39,934 nt of DNA, from assembly GCA_021785055.1 (NCBI GenBank), contig JAJYGS010000024.1, forward strand, positions 1-39,934, read 5' to 3'. Position 1 is the first letter of the stretch; each line of letters starts with the position of its first letter. Positions 16,579 to 24,366 of this stretch are shown piece by piece. The notes beneath the pieces were generated by a model. The model was not told the origin of the DNA. It ran no database searches and worked only from the letters and a program-made list of their open reading frames with translations. The stretch comes from Nitrospirota bacterium (lineage in GTDB: Bacteria; Nitrospirota; JACRHJ01). Made by a program: the position numbers and the translations under genes.

Positions 16579-16893
16579 TTACACCCGGCTGTGGAGACGG
16601 GCCTTCTCCTCTTCCATGGCCTTTTTGCCGACCTCTACTGCGCTCTGGAGAGCCGGTTTTTTCTCTTCCATGTATTCCCGTCCGCGGCTTAAGGTATCCG
16701 CGATTTTGAGCTTCGCGCTCTGGCCCGCGCTCCAGATCTTGTCCTTTGTGTCTCCGGCGAGCTCGCTAATCTTTTCCCTTGTCTCGCGCCCGGACTGTGG
16801 GGCCGTCAGAAGCGCTATGCCGGCGCCGACGATGCCGCCGACAAGAAACGAAAGAACCAGAGAACCGGTTGAAAAGTTCTTTTCTTCGTACAT
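16579..16893 (-). CDS. YtxH domain-containing protein
   Basis: A 104-residue protein with one N-terminal membrane helix containing VLSFLVGGIVGAGIALLTAPQSG, the hallmark of YtxH/gas-vesicle-like proteins. The rest is an amphipathic, lysine/glutamate-rich helix (TREKISELAGDTKDKI onward). YtxH proteins are linked to general stress response in Firmicutes but have no defined activity. Its start is immediately beside the stop of the DUF948-like gene, and it is the last gene before the terminator. Confidence 0.8.
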   Translation of the reverse strand: MYEEKNFSTGSLVLSFLVGGIVGAGIALLTAPQSGRETREKISELAGDTKDKIWSAGQSAKLKIADTLSRGREYMEEKKPALQSAVEVGKKAMEEEKARLHSRV

Positions 16894-17307
16894 TTAAGCC
16901 ACCTCCTTCTTTTTCCATGACCTGAGGTTTTCGACCAATGTCCGCACCCCGGCCTTTATCCCGGCCAGGTACGCCGCCGCATCGATTAATGGATCCCGTA
17001 TGTTCTCGTTTATTATGGCATTTATGCCATTGACCGTGCCGGTTACCGCATCTACCGTCCCCTCGACTTTTTCGACCCCGGTCTTTGCCGCCGCGACGAT
17101 TCCGTTTACCTCTTCTATCGTATTCCTCACGGAGCCGACCAACGGCATTATCTCCGCGTTTATCAACGTCTTTACGGAACCGTTCAGGTCGTTTAAGGTG
17201 GATTCAATGGATTTCAGCGTGCTTTTCAACTGGATTATTGCCGGAACAAGAGCCAGTACCGCAACAGCAAAGGCAATGGCTATTATCAAAACCGCCGCAG
17301 GAACCAT
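16894..17307 (-). CDS. DUF948-like membrane-anchored coiled-coil protein
   Basis: A 137-residue protein with an N-terminal helix (VLIIAIAFAVAVLALVPAI) and a long, heptad-like helical region (QLKSTLKSIESTLNDLNGSV and onward) typical of DUF948 proteins, which often accompany YtxH. The start has AAGGGGGA upstream. It lies 31 bases after uspA and directly abuts ytxH, so the three probably form a stress-related operon. Function is unknown. Confidence 0.75.
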   Translation of the reverse strand: MVPAAVLIIAIAFAVAVLALVPAIIQLKSTLKSIESTLNDLNGSVKTLINAEIMPLVGSVRNTIEEVNGIVAAAKTGVEKVEGTVDAVTGTVNGINAIINENIRDPLIDAAAYLAGIKAGVRTLVENLRSWKKKEVA

Positions 17308-17338
17308 TTCAAAATCCCCCCTTTGATTTAAATATACC

Positions 17339-17779
17339 TCAAGACGGCCTTATTAACAAGACGGCGCAATGAGATTTTCTGGACACGGATTCGGCCACGC
17401 TGCCCAGGAGAAGGCGGTTAAGCCCCCTTCTGCCGTGCGTGCCCATGACAATCAGGTCCGCCCCCCGCTCGTGCGCAATCCTGAGAATCTCGTCGGGCAC
17501 GTTCCCCTCGGCTATGATTATTCCCGGCTCAACACCCATCGCCGCCGCAGTCCCCTTAAGCGAAGCCATGAGCTTCTCCGCCTGTTCCATGAGGCTCTCG
17601 CGCATCGCGTCCACGTTCGCCATTGCCGATTCCGCTCCGGGAGCGGTCAGAATGGCAGTGTCCACGGCGTAAAGGAGCGTCACCTTCGAGCCGAGCCTGG
17701 ACGCAAGCTCGAAACCCTGCCGGGCCGCGCTGTTGGATACCTCGCTCCCGTCCACCGGGATTAAAATATTTTCATACAT
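17339..17779 (-). CDS. uspA: Universal stress protein, UspA family
   Basis: A 146-residue UspA-fold protein. The N-terminus ENILIPVDGSE and the ATP-binding signature G-x2-G-x9-G-S (MGTHGRRGLNRLLLGS) are both present, so it is probably an ATP-binding member. There is no Shine-Dalgarno sequence before the ATG; instead a promoter lies so close that transcription should begin at the A of the start codon, implying a leaderless mRNA. It heads the uspA-DUF948-ytxH unit. Confidence 0.93.
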   Translation of the reverse strand: MYENILIPVDGSEVSNSAARQGFELASRLGSKVTLLYAVDTAILTAPGAESAMANVDAMRESLMEQAEKLMASLKGTAAAMGVEPGIIIAEGNVPDEILRIAHERGADLIVMGTHGRRGLNRLLLGSVAESVSRKSHCAVLLIRPS

Positions 17780-17785
17780 AGTAAA

Positions 17786-17814
17786 TTTATATCAGAGAGG
17801 CGGGAAGCAGTCAA
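17786..17814 (-). promoter_or_regulatory. uspA promoter, predicted leaderless start
   Basis: TTGACT and TATAAA are separated by exactly 17 bases on the minus strand. Counting from the -10 box places +1 at about 17779, the first base of the uspA ATG. Confidence 0.7.
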
Positions 17815-17880
17815 AGGAAAAACAGAGTGCCGGCAAGTTACCCTGATCAAGGGAAAATGCTCAAATAAGCCGGATAAGGT

Positions 17881-17907
17881 GGATTCCTCGACTTCGCTCG
17901 GAATGAC
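17881..17907. repeat. Dispersed palindromic repeat, copy 2
   Basis: A 27-base element from GGATTCC to GGAATGAC, 24 of 27 identical to the reverse complement of the copy at 6659-6685. It lies between the rodZ-like stop and the uspA promoter. Only short gene-free DNA surrounds it. Confidence 0.7.
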
Positions 17908-17963
17908 ACTCCTGACTGTTGTTATGAGACGGGGGGTTGCAGGACTATAGGAAAACGGCTTTA

Positions 17964-18815
17964 TTATTTACGGGACGCGCCATGTTTTGCGCCGGTGAAA
18001 AGAAGGTCCCTGACGACCTCGGCATGTTTGCCGAACGGCTCCATCTTTTTGCCGTTAAGCTCCGCGCGCACTCCGCCCGCGTTTCCGAGCGTCAGGACTA
18101 TCCGGTTATTAGCCTTAATAACCCTGGTCTTCCCTTTTTTCAGTATTCCGCTCATCCCGATTGTATTGTCGGCCCTGTAGGAGTAGTAGCTGTCCTCGAC
18201 AGCGAAAAGCTTGAGCGTGAGCGGGCCGGTCGCCTGAAAGGGTTTCTGAACGGGATGGGAAACGGTCGTGCGGTTTTTGAAGGACGTTACGGCCTTCATT
18301 ACCGGGGCGGGGGGCTTCTGCACCACAGGCGCCGGAGCCTGGTGAACGGGCGGCGCGGGGAGCTTCGGAACCTGGGTCTTCACGGGCCTTTTCGGGAAGA
18401 ACAGGAGGGTTATTCCGACAAGGGCCGCGCCTATGACAAGTCCCGCAATGACAATAAGATATACCGGGTGTTTTTTCCCCGCCGGTTTTTCCGGCTGGCG
18501 TCTTCTGCGGGATATGCTTATAAGCGAGGGCTTGGGGCGATGCTGGACTTCCTGGTCTTCCGGCGCCGGCGTCTCCCTCGGCGGGAGATTCAGCTCCCTG
18601 TAGCGCGTCAGTATATCCTTGACGTTCAGGCCCAGTTCCCTGGAATACGTCTTCAGGAAACCGGACACGAAGACGCCGCCGGGAATAACCGAGTAGTCGT
18701 CGTCCTCCAGGGCCTTGAGGAATGTATGGCTTATCCTCGTCTTCTCGGCTATTTCGGTAAGGGAAAGCCCCTTTTTCTCCCTTGCCGCCTTTAGTTCTTC
18801 ACCGATGGTGGGCAT
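17964..18815 (-). CDS. RodZ-like helix-turn-helix membrane protein
   Basis: A 283-residue protein with RodZ architecture: an N-terminal Xre-type helix-turn-helix (GEELKAAREKKGLSLTEIAEKT, about residues 5-70), a basic juxtamembrane stretch (SRRRRQPEK), one membrane helix near 117-139, a proline-rich linker, and a C-terminal DUF4115 domain (LTLKLFAVEDSYYSYRADN to VRAELNGKKMEPFG). RodZ links MreB to the membrane in rod-shaped cells, but no mre or rod genes are nearby. The start has GAGAGG upstream. It follows the PfkB-type kinase by 33 bases in the mtnP-pfkB-rodZ unit. Confidence 0.85.
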   Translation of the reverse strand: MPTIGEELKAAREKKGLSLTEIAEKTRISHTFLKALEDDDYSVIPGGVFVSGFLKTYSRELGLNVKDILTRYRELNLPPRETPAPEDQEVQHRPKPSLISISRRRRQPEKPAGKKHPVYLIVIAGLVIGAALVGITLLFFPKRPVKTQVPKLPAPPVHQAPAPVVQKPPAPVMKAVTSFKNRTTVSHPVQKPFQATGPLTLKLFAVEDSYYSYRADNTIGMSGILKKGKTRVIKANNRIVLTLGNAGGVRAELNGKKMEPFGKHAEVVRDLLFTGAKHGASRK

Positions 18816-18848
18816 TTGCCTCTCGACAGCTTGAAATGAATTGTTTTT

Positions 18849-19760
18849 TCATGCTATGTCCTCGAAAAACGTAATCTTCCTAAACTCGCGGTAGCGCCCT
18901 TCTATTTCCTTGTAGTCGAGGCTTTTCATTCCGTTTAAGCTGAAGTCCTCGACGTTGAACGACGCCATGACGCTCCCGAAGATTATCGCCTGACGAAGCG
19001 ACGCCTCGTCGAAATTCTGCACGTTGTCCAAATATCCCATGAACCCGCCCGCGAAGCTGTCCCCCGCGCCGGTCGGGTCGAACACGGCCTCAAGAGGGTA
19101 TGCCGGGGCTGAGAATATCCCGCCTGAATTGAACATCACGGAGCCGTACTCGCCCCGCTTGACGATAAGCGTACCAGGCCCCATCGCCTGGATTACGCGC
19201 GCGGCCTTGACGAGGTTCGGCTCTCCGGCGAGTTCTCTCGCCTCGGCCTCGTTTATCAGCAGTATGTCCACCTCCGCCAGCGTCTTTACAAGCTCGTCCT
19301 TTTTCCCGCCTATCCAGAAGTTCATGGTATCGCAGGCGACGAGCTTCGGCCTGTTTATCTGGTGCAGGACTTCTCTCTGGAGGACTGGGTCGATATTGGC
19401 CAGGAACACGACGTCGGAGGCTCTGTATGCGTCCGGAATCCGCGGCTTGAAGCTCTCGAAGACATTGAGCTGCGTGTCGAGCGTTTTCGCCTCGTTCAAG
19501 TCGTATCCGTACTCGCCCTTCCACCTGAATGTTCGACCCTCGGATTTCTGGAGACCCGACACGTCGATATTCCGGCTCTTCAGGAACTGGACGTGCTTGT
19601 CGGGAAAATCGTCCCCGACGACCGCGACGAGCTTCACGTCCGTGAAGTAGCTTGCCGCCGTGGAGAAATATGTCGCCGAGCCTCCCAGGACTTCGTCCGC
19701 CGTCCCGAAAGGCGTCTTCACGCTGTCGAACGCAATGGAACCCACAACCAGCAAGCTCAA
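18849..19760 (-). CDS. PfkB family carbohydrate kinase
   Basis: A 303-residue ribokinase-fold kinase. The N-terminal GSIAFDSV and GGSATYFS segments bind the sugar, and the C-terminal signature DPTGAGDSFAGG holds the catalytic base D234. The substrate is not clear from sequence. It follows mtnP by 3 bases and is preceded by AGGAGGT before an apparent TTG start, so it is co-translated with MTA phosphorylase; a role in handling the sugar or nucleoside products of that pathway is plausible but unproven. Confidence 0.88.
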   Translation of the reverse strand: MSLLVVGSIAFDSVKTPFGTADEVLGGSATYFSTAASYFTDVKLVAVVGDDFPDKHVQFLKSRNIDVSGLQKSEGRTFRWKGEYGYDLNEAKTLDTQLNVFESFKPRIPDAYRASDVVFLANIDPVLQREVLHQINRPKLVACDTMNFWIGGKKDELVKTLAEVDILLINEAEARELAGEPNLVKAARVIQAMGPGTLIVKRGEYGSVMFNSGGIFSAPAYPLEAVFDPTGAGDSFAGGFMGYLDNVQNFDEASLRQAIIFGSVMASFNVEDFSLNGMKSLDYKEIEGRYREFRKITFFEDIA

Positions 19761-19763
19761 TCG

Positions 19764-20636
19764 TTACACCTCCTGCCCGACGTATTTCCCGATGATTGCG
19801 TCGAGTTTCCTTTTGGTTTCCTCCGGTATAATATCCGGCGGGGTCATAATGGCGTATTTAAGAGACTCGGAGCACGCGCACGAGCGCGAGACGGGCAGGG
19901 CCTCCACGGCAATCTGGATAATCTTTTTGGCCGTCTCCACGTTCTTTCTGAGGATGGCGATTACGGCCTCGATTGTCACGTCCTCCTCGGTCTCGTGCCA
20001 GCAGTCGTAGTCCGTCGCAAGCGCAAGCGTCGCATAGCATATCTCCGCCTCGCGCGCAAGCTTCGCCTCGGTCACGTTAGTCATGCCGATTACGTCCACT
20101 CCCCAGCCGCGGTATATCCTTGATTCGCCCCTCGTGGAGAACTGCGGGCCTTCCATGCAGATATACGTCCCGCCCTTGTGCATCGTCGCCCCGGCCTTTA
20201 TGCCCGCGTCGTAAAGCGCGCCCGCAAGCTCCGGACAGACAGGGTCGGCAAACCCGACGTGCGCGACAACCCCGCCGCCGAAGAACGTGCTGGCGCGGTT
20301 CTTAGTCTGGTCGTAGAACTGGTCCGGGACGACAATCTCGCCGGGCCGTATCTCCTCTTTCATGCTCCCGACCGCCGAGACGGATATTATGCGCTCGACA
20401 CCGAGTTTCTTCATGGCGTAGATGTTCGCGCGGTAGTTTATCTCCGACGGCGTAAACCTGTGGCCCCGGCCATGCCGTGGAAGGAACGCCAGCCTTCTGC
20501 CTTCCAGCGTGCCAAGGACGAACTCGTCCGACGGCGCCCCGAAGGGAGTATCCACCCGGACGGACGTGACGTACTTGAGGCCCTCCATGTCGTAGAGACC
20601 GCTTCCGCCTATGACTCCTATTTCCGCTTCCGACAA
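19764..20636 (-). CDS. mtnP: S-methyl-5'-thioadenosine phosphorylase
   Basis: A 290-residue enzyme that splits methylthioadenosine with phosphate into adenine and 5-methylthioribose 1-phosphate in methionine salvage. Family marks are GVIGGSGLYDMEGL at the N-terminus, LPRHGRGHRFTPSEINYRANIYA with the phosphate-site residues, and the MEGPQFSTRGESRIYRGWGVDVIGMTNVTEAKLARE stretch containing the purine site (reported here across positions about 160-195). The apparent start is TTG with AGGAG 6 bases upstream; no ATG is available before the conserved region. A strong promoter lies about 130 bases upstream and the leader contains a large hairpin. Confidence 0.94.
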   Translation of the reverse strand: MSEAEIGVIGGSGLYDMEGLKYVTSVRVDTPFGAPSDEFVLGTLEGRRLAFLPRHGRGHRFTPSEINYRANIYAMKKLGVERIISVSAVGSMKEEIRPGEIVVPDQFYDQTKNRASTFFGGGVVAHVGFADPVCPELAGALYDAGIKAGATMHKGGTYICMEGPQFSTRGESRIYRGWGVDVIGMTNVTEAKLAREAEICYATLALATDYDCWHETEEDVTIEAVIAILRKNVETAKKIIQIAVEALPVSRSCACSESLKYAIMTPPDIIPEETKRKLDAIIGKYVGQEV

Positions 20637-20657
20637 TGCAAGCTCCTTTTTTTTCTC

Positions 20658-20732
20658 GTCATTCTGAGGCGACAGCCGAAGAATTCGCCTTTATAATGAA
20701 AACTGCCGATTCTTCGTTTCACCCGGAATGAC
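20658..20732. repeat. 75-bp nested inverted-repeat element in the mtnP leader
   Basis: Outer arms GTCATTC (20658-20664) and GAATGAC (20726-20732), inner arms CGAAGAAT (20677-20684) and ATTCTTCG (20709-20716). The outer arms share the GTCATTC/GAATGAC core with the 27-base dispersed repeats at 6659 and 17881. Confidence 0.75.
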
Positions 20733-20764
20733 AAATCAAAAGAAAATGCCAATAGAACTAAAGA

Positions 20765-20793
20765 ATTATAAGATACCCGAGGCGGTTTGTAAA
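20765..20793 (-). promoter_or_regulatory. mtnP operon promoter
   Basis: On the minus strand TTTACA and a perfect TATAAT are 17 bases apart. Predicted start near 20758, leaving a leader of about 120 bases to the TTG start at 20636. Confidence 0.7.
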
Positions 20794-20823
20794 GGGATTT
20801 CGGGACATGCGACCGGCGGATTT

Positions 20824-20988
20824 CCCTCACCCCCTGCCCCTTCTCTCAAGGAGCTAATGAACCCTCAACCCCTGCCCCTCTCCCGGAGGGCGAGGGGTCA
20901 AGGTTGTCGTTCCCGTGAAAGTGGGAACCCATCGGTTTTTCTTACCCTCGCCCTTTCACGGGAGATGGTGGCCGAAGGCCGGGTGAGG
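20824..20988. repeat. GC-rich repeat mosaic
   Basis: Two direct copies of a CCCTCA-CCCCTGCCCC phrase start at 20824 and 20863. Hairpins follow: CCCCTC...GAGGGG (20875-20897), TTCCC-N8-GGGAA (20910-20927), and an imperfect one from CCCTCG to GTGAGG (20945-20988). The layout is like REP/BIME-type intergenic repeats. Confidence 0.65.
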
Positions 20989-21060
20989 ATTCGCCCTTGT
21001 CCGCCATTCTGATCCCCGCCGAAGAAGCCACAGTTGACCTTAAAGGCTTCGGTAATTACG

Positions 21061-21137
21061 ATGCTATTTGCTAATATTGTTGGCCTGAACGACAATAGCA
21101 AACCTCATCAGTCGGGAAAGTTCATTGTCAATAGCAT
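21061..21137. repeat. AT-rich inverted-repeat cluster
   Basis: ATGCTATT (21061-21068) pairs with AATAGCAT (21130-21137). Inside, TTTGCTA-ATA-TTGT (21067-21080) pairs with ACAATAGCAAA (21092-21102) except for a 3-base bulge. Could be a small structured RNA or a decayed mobile element end; nothing decides. Confidence 0.5.
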
Positions 21138-21209
21138 TTCCGGATTGTTCCCGGAACCTACTGATTGTTCGAGTAAAAACTGTAAAAATCACTAATTTTC
21201 CCCCGGTAT

Positions 21210-21239
21210 CGAAAACGGCTCAAAAATGACCCGTTTTCG
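21210..21239 (-). terminator. Perfect 9-bp hairpin beyond the nudix gene
   Basis: CGAAAACGG and CCGTTTTCG are separated by 12 bases, about 50 bases past the nudix stop. It lacks a T-tract on the minus strand, so its role as terminator is uncertain; it could protect the 3' end of a long operon mRNA. Confidence 0.4.
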
Positions 21240-21288
21240 GGCAATTTCGGGGCAAAAAGGGGGTGCGGGGAAGGGTGTTTTTAAAGGG

Positions 21289-21696
21289 TTAATACCGCCT
21301 GGAGAAGTAGTCTTGCAGTATCAGGGAATGATCGAAACATACGGGCGAAGGAAGGTTGTTTTTATCAAATATTCCAATGCCTTTTGCATCGTCGCCAGCC
21401 TTCGGGACGCCATCCGCCCCGGCGATAAACACGGTGGAAATCGTATGAAAACGGGGGTCCCTTTCCGGGTCGGAATATGTATGGAATTGCCTTATTAATT
21501 CAACGCTTAGGCCCGTCTCTTCCCTGGCCTCACGGACGGCGGCGGCCTCCGCGCTCTCTCCGTAGTCTATGAACCCGCCGGGAATCGCCCATCCATGCGG
21601 GGCGTTTTTTCTTTCTATCAGCACGATCCCGGAGCGAATTTCTATTATTATATCTACAGTTGGGAGCGGGTTTCTCCCGGCTTTCTCACCAGGCAT
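21289..21696 (-). CDS. Nudix hydrolase
   Basis: A 135-residue pyrophosphohydrolase. The nudix box is complete: GGFIDYGESAEAAAVREAREETGL fits G-x5-E-x7-R-E-x2-E-E-x-G and supplies the metal-binding glutamates. The NAPHGWAIPGGFID lead-in resembles ADP-ribose pyrophosphatase and related housecleaning enzymes, but the substrate cannot be fixed. I start at the ATG that overlaps the hfq stop (TGATG); a TTG 15 bases upstream is an alternative. It appears to be the last gene of the long minus-strand run. Confidence 0.87.
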   Translation of the reverse strand: MPGEKAGRNPLPTVDIIIEIRSGIVLIERKNAPHGWAIPGGFIDYGESAEAAAVREAREETGLSVELIRQFHTYSDPERDPRFHTISTVFIAGADGVPKAGDDAKGIGIFDKNNLPSPVCFDHSLILQDYFSRRY

Positions 21697-22022
21697 CAGC
21701 CTTCCACCCAAGGCTCGGAAGGCTCCTCCGGGGCCGTGGCCTGGGTCTCCGGGGACGGGATTTCCCTTGCCTCCCCCGGCTCCGCTTCGGAGTGGTTGAC
21801 ATGGCCCGCCAGTTCGACCGCGCGCTCCGGCACGATAGAATTAATTGCGTGCTTGTATATCAGGTGCTGGCCGTCATGCTTGAGTAAAATCACGAAGTTA
21901 TCGAAGCCCTTCACGAGGCCCTCGATCTTGCCTCCCCCGGCGATATTCACGACTACCGGGATCTTCTCTTTGCGAACATGGTTTAAAAATGCGTCTTGCA
22001 GGTTTATCTGGGACCTCGACAT
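21696..22022 (-). CDS. hfq: RNA chaperone Hfq
   Basis: A 108-residue Sm-like protein that forms a hexameric ring and pairs small RNAs with mRNAs. Sm1 spans about residues 8-48 (LQDAFLNHVRKEKIPVVV and FDNFVILLK), and Sm2 carries the hallmark YKHA at 56-59. Q9, K57 and H58 correspond to proximal-face RNA-binding residues of E. coli Hfq. A C-terminal tail of about 35 residues is rich in proline and glutamate. GGGAGA precedes the ATG. The miaA-hfq order, with miaA upstream, is the classic arrangement. Confidence 0.95.
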   Translation of the reverse strand: MSRSQINLQDAFLNHVRKEKIPVVVNIAGGGKIEGLVKGFDNFVILLKHDGQHLIYKHAINSIVPERAVELAGHVNHSEAEPGEAREIPSPETQATAPEEPSEPWVEG

Positions 22023-22074
22023 GGCTCTCCCTTTTCCCGTGTGTTAATACTTTCAGCCGATTAACTTTATAAAG

Positions 22075-23013
22075 CTATCGGAAATTATTGGAAATATCAA
22101 GCGCTTTCTTCACCAAAGCGACAGAAGAGGCAAAATTCTGCCCTGATACGTCAATCCACGCCACGTTTTTCTGCGCATTAAACCACGTAAACTGCCTCTT
22201 GGCGTAACGCCTTGTGTCGCGTTTTATGAGCCGAACCGCCTCATCGAGGCCCAGTTCGCCGTCCAGATGGGCCAGAAGCTGTTTGTATCCAAGGGCCTGC
22301 ATGGAGGGCAGTTCGCGCGTGCAGCCGTTTTCCCTGAGGGTCTTCACCTCCTCTAACAGCCCGTTTTCCATCATATTTTCCACTCGCGTGTCAATCCGGC
22401 GGTACAGCTCCGGACGGGGCATTGCAAGTCCCGCGATTTTATAGTCATACCTGCCGCCTTCGCTCCCTTCGCCGCACCACTGGCGCTGGTTTTCGCTTAT
22501 GGTTTTCCCTGTTTTCTCATACACTTCCAGCGCGCGGATTATGCGCCTCGCGTCCGAGGGATGTATCCTGTCCGCCGCTTTTACGTCCACGTTTTTCAGC
22601 ATCTTATGGAGCGCGCCAGGCTCCTTCAATTCGGTCTCCGCGAGGCCTTCCCGGAGCCTGAAATCCGCGCCCGGCCCCCCGAAAATACCCTCCAGAAGCG
22701 CCCGGACATACATCCCCGTCCCGCCAACTACAAGCGGAATCTTTCCCCGCCGCCCGACGTCTTCTATCGCCTCGTCCGCTAATTGGACGAATCGCCCGGC
22801 GGAGAATTCTTCCTCCGGATCGACGACGTCAATCAAGTGGTGCGGCACGCGCGCGCGCTCGGCGGGAGCAGGCTTAGCCGTCCCTATGTCCATGCCGCGG
22901 TAGACCTGCATGGAGTCTGCGGAGATTATCTCCGCGCCGATTTCCTCCGCGAGGGCGAGCGATATTTCAGTCTTCCCGACGGCTGTCGGTCCGAGGATTA
23001 ATAATAATTCCAT
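22075..23013 (-). CDS. miaA: tRNA dimethylallyltransferase MiaA
   Basis: A 312-residue enzyme that adds a dimethylallyl group to A37 of tRNAs that read codons beginning with U. The P-loop GPTAVGKT (residues 8-15) and the ISADSMQVYRGMDIGTAKP segment with its catalytic aspartate are diagnostic; TRRYAKRQFTWF near the C-terminus is also typical. No good Shine-Dalgarno sequence is seen before the ATG. It precedes hfq with a 52-base gap. Confidence 0.96.
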   Translation of the reverse strand: MELLLILGPTAVGKTEISLALAEEIGAEIISADSMQVYRGMDIGTAKPAPAERARVPHHLIDVVDPEEEFSAGRFVQLADEAIEDVGRRGKIPLVVGGTGMYVRALLEGIFGGPGADFRLREGLAETELKEPGALHKMLKNVDVKAADRIHPSDARRIIRALEVYEKTGKTISENQRQWCGEGSEGGRYDYKIAGLAMPRPELYRRIDTRVENMMENGLLEEVKTLRENGCTRELPSMQALGYKQLLAHLDGELGLDEAVRLIKRDTRRYAKRQFTWFNAQKNVAWIDVSGQNFASSVALVKKALDISNNFR

Positions 23014-23076
23014 TAATATAGAAATGGGCGGCGTTGCATTAAACCTTCATGGTATCCTTTTGGAAAATCGCTTCTC

Positions 23077-24366
23077 TCATCCATCGTTTTTCTCCTTCAG
23101 GAATTCCTCTACCGCCTTTAAATCACTTGCCAGCGCGCCCTTGTTTTTCTCTATCGCTTCCAGGGCCGCCTTGCCGAGGGCGGAATACCTCGCCGGGTCG
23201 CGCAGGAGCTTCGCGGCTTCGGTTGCGAGTTCTGCGCCGTCTTTAACTTCTATACCCGCGCCGCAGTCCTTGAGGATGCGGCTGATGTCCCGGAAGTTGT
23301 GCATCACGGGGCCGAAGAAAACGGGCTTGCCGAACGATGCGGGTTCAAGGATGTTGTGCCCGCCGATATTCGCCCAGCTTCCGCCGACGAAGTTTATATC
23401 CCCGACGGCATACGTCCCCGCAAGCTCGCCCATCGTGTCGAGGAGAAGGACGGAGCCTGGCGCAATTAATTGCGCCCCTGCGCTTTTCCTCACGCAATGA
23501 AATCCCGCTCGCCTCACGGCCTCTTCAGCGGCGGCGAAACGCTCCGGGTGCCTTGGAGCGAGCACCACTGCCATGCCGGGGAAATCAATCAAAAGTTGTT
23601 TATATGCCTTAAGCGCTTCGTCCTCCTCGCCCTGATGCGTGCTCCCGGCGATTAAGACCTTCGCGCCGTCCGGGATGCCGAGGGCTGCCCGCGACATGGC
23701 GGGTCTTCCTGCCGCAATCGCCTGGTCGAACTTTATATTGCCCGCGACGGATACCTTCTGCGGCGGCGCGCCGAGCCTGATTATGCGCTGCGCGTCCGCC
23801 TCGCTTTGCATGAGATACCGGCTTACAAGCGGCAGGACGCGGCGGAAGAAAAATCCGAACCGCGAATAGCCTTTGAGCGAGCGCGGCGAGATGCGCCCGT
23901 TGACGATGAGCGACGGGATGCCGGCGTCGTGCAGGGCCTTCAGGAGGTTCGGCCATATCTCCGTCTCCACAACGATAAAAAGATCCGGGGACATCTGCCC
24001 GATTACGCGCCGGACGACACAGCCGAAATCGAACGGGAAGAAAAAAATCTTCGCGTTGTCTCCAAGCTTCTCTCGCGCTACCTTGTTCCCCGTTTCGGTT
24101 ACGGTGGAGAAATAAATCTCGACATCCGGCATCTTCTCCTTCAGCGCGAGGACGAGCGGGACTGCGGCCAGCGTCTCTCCGACGGACACCGCATGGAACC
24201 AGGCGCGGCCTCCTTTTTTTTCAGTGAAGAACCCCGGCCTGAAGAAGCCGAACCGCTCCCTGAGGCCCAGCCTCCTCTTCCCCTTCGCCATGTGCGAGAG
24301 CGCCATGAACGGGAAATATAACGGCGCAACGGCGTAGAGCAGTATGTCGTAGAGTTTAAATATCAT
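23077..24366 (-). CDS. waaA: 3-deoxy-D-manno-octulosonic acid transferase (Kdo transferase)
   Basis: A 429-residue glycosyltransferase that adds Kdo to lipid A on the cytoplasmic face of the inner membrane. It has an N-terminal membrane anchor (LYDILLYAVAPLYFPFMAL), the LRERFGFF segment, WFHAVSVGE with the catalytic glutamate, and the GT-B nucleotide-sugar region (AGSTHQGEEDEAL, VGGSWANIGGHNILEPA). I start at the ATG at 24366, which matches the family N-terminus and overlaps the end of the acyltransferase-like gene by 11 bases. Whether it adds one, two or more Kdo residues is not predictable. Confidence 0.94.
   Translation of the reverse strand: MIFKLYDILLYAVAPLYFPFMALSHMAKGKRRLGLRERFGFFRPGFFTEKKGGRAWFHAVSVGETLAAVPLVLALKEKMPDVEIYFSTVTETGNKVAREKLGDNAKIFFFPFDFGCVVRRVIGQMSPDLFIVVETEIWPNLLKALHDAGIPSLIVNGRISPRSLKGYSRFGFFFRRVLPLVSRYLMQSEADAQRIIRLGAPPQKVSVAGNIKFDQAIAAGRPAMSRAALGIPDGAKVLIAGSTHQGEEDEALKAYKQLLIDFPGMAVVLAPRHPERFAAAEEAVRRAGFHCVRKSAGAQLIAPGSVLLLDTMGELAGTYAVGDINFVGGSWANIGGHNILEPASFGKPVFFGPVMHNFRDISRILKDCGAGIEVKDGAELATEAAKLLRDPARYSALGKAALEAIEKNKGALASDLKAVEEFLKEKNDG

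Larger units (their letters stand above)
20637..21288. other. Gene-free repeat-rich region
   Basis: No credible gene was seen in these 650 bases. It holds the mtnP leader and promoter, a 75-base hairpin element, a GC-rich mosaic of direct and inverted repeats, an AT-rich inverted-repeat cluster and a perfect 9-bp hairpin beyond the nudix gene. Short open frames here are built from the repeats. Confidence 0.75.

Noticed and set aside
20728..21012. A 94-codon open frame in the repeat region
   Set aside because: It is made of the GC-rich repeat mosaic and has no Shine-Dalgarno sequence or family resemblance.
21226..21498. A 90-codon plus-strand frame over the nudix 3' end
   Set aside because: Half of it is antisense to the nudix gene and the rest lies in the hairpin region; composition is not protein-like.
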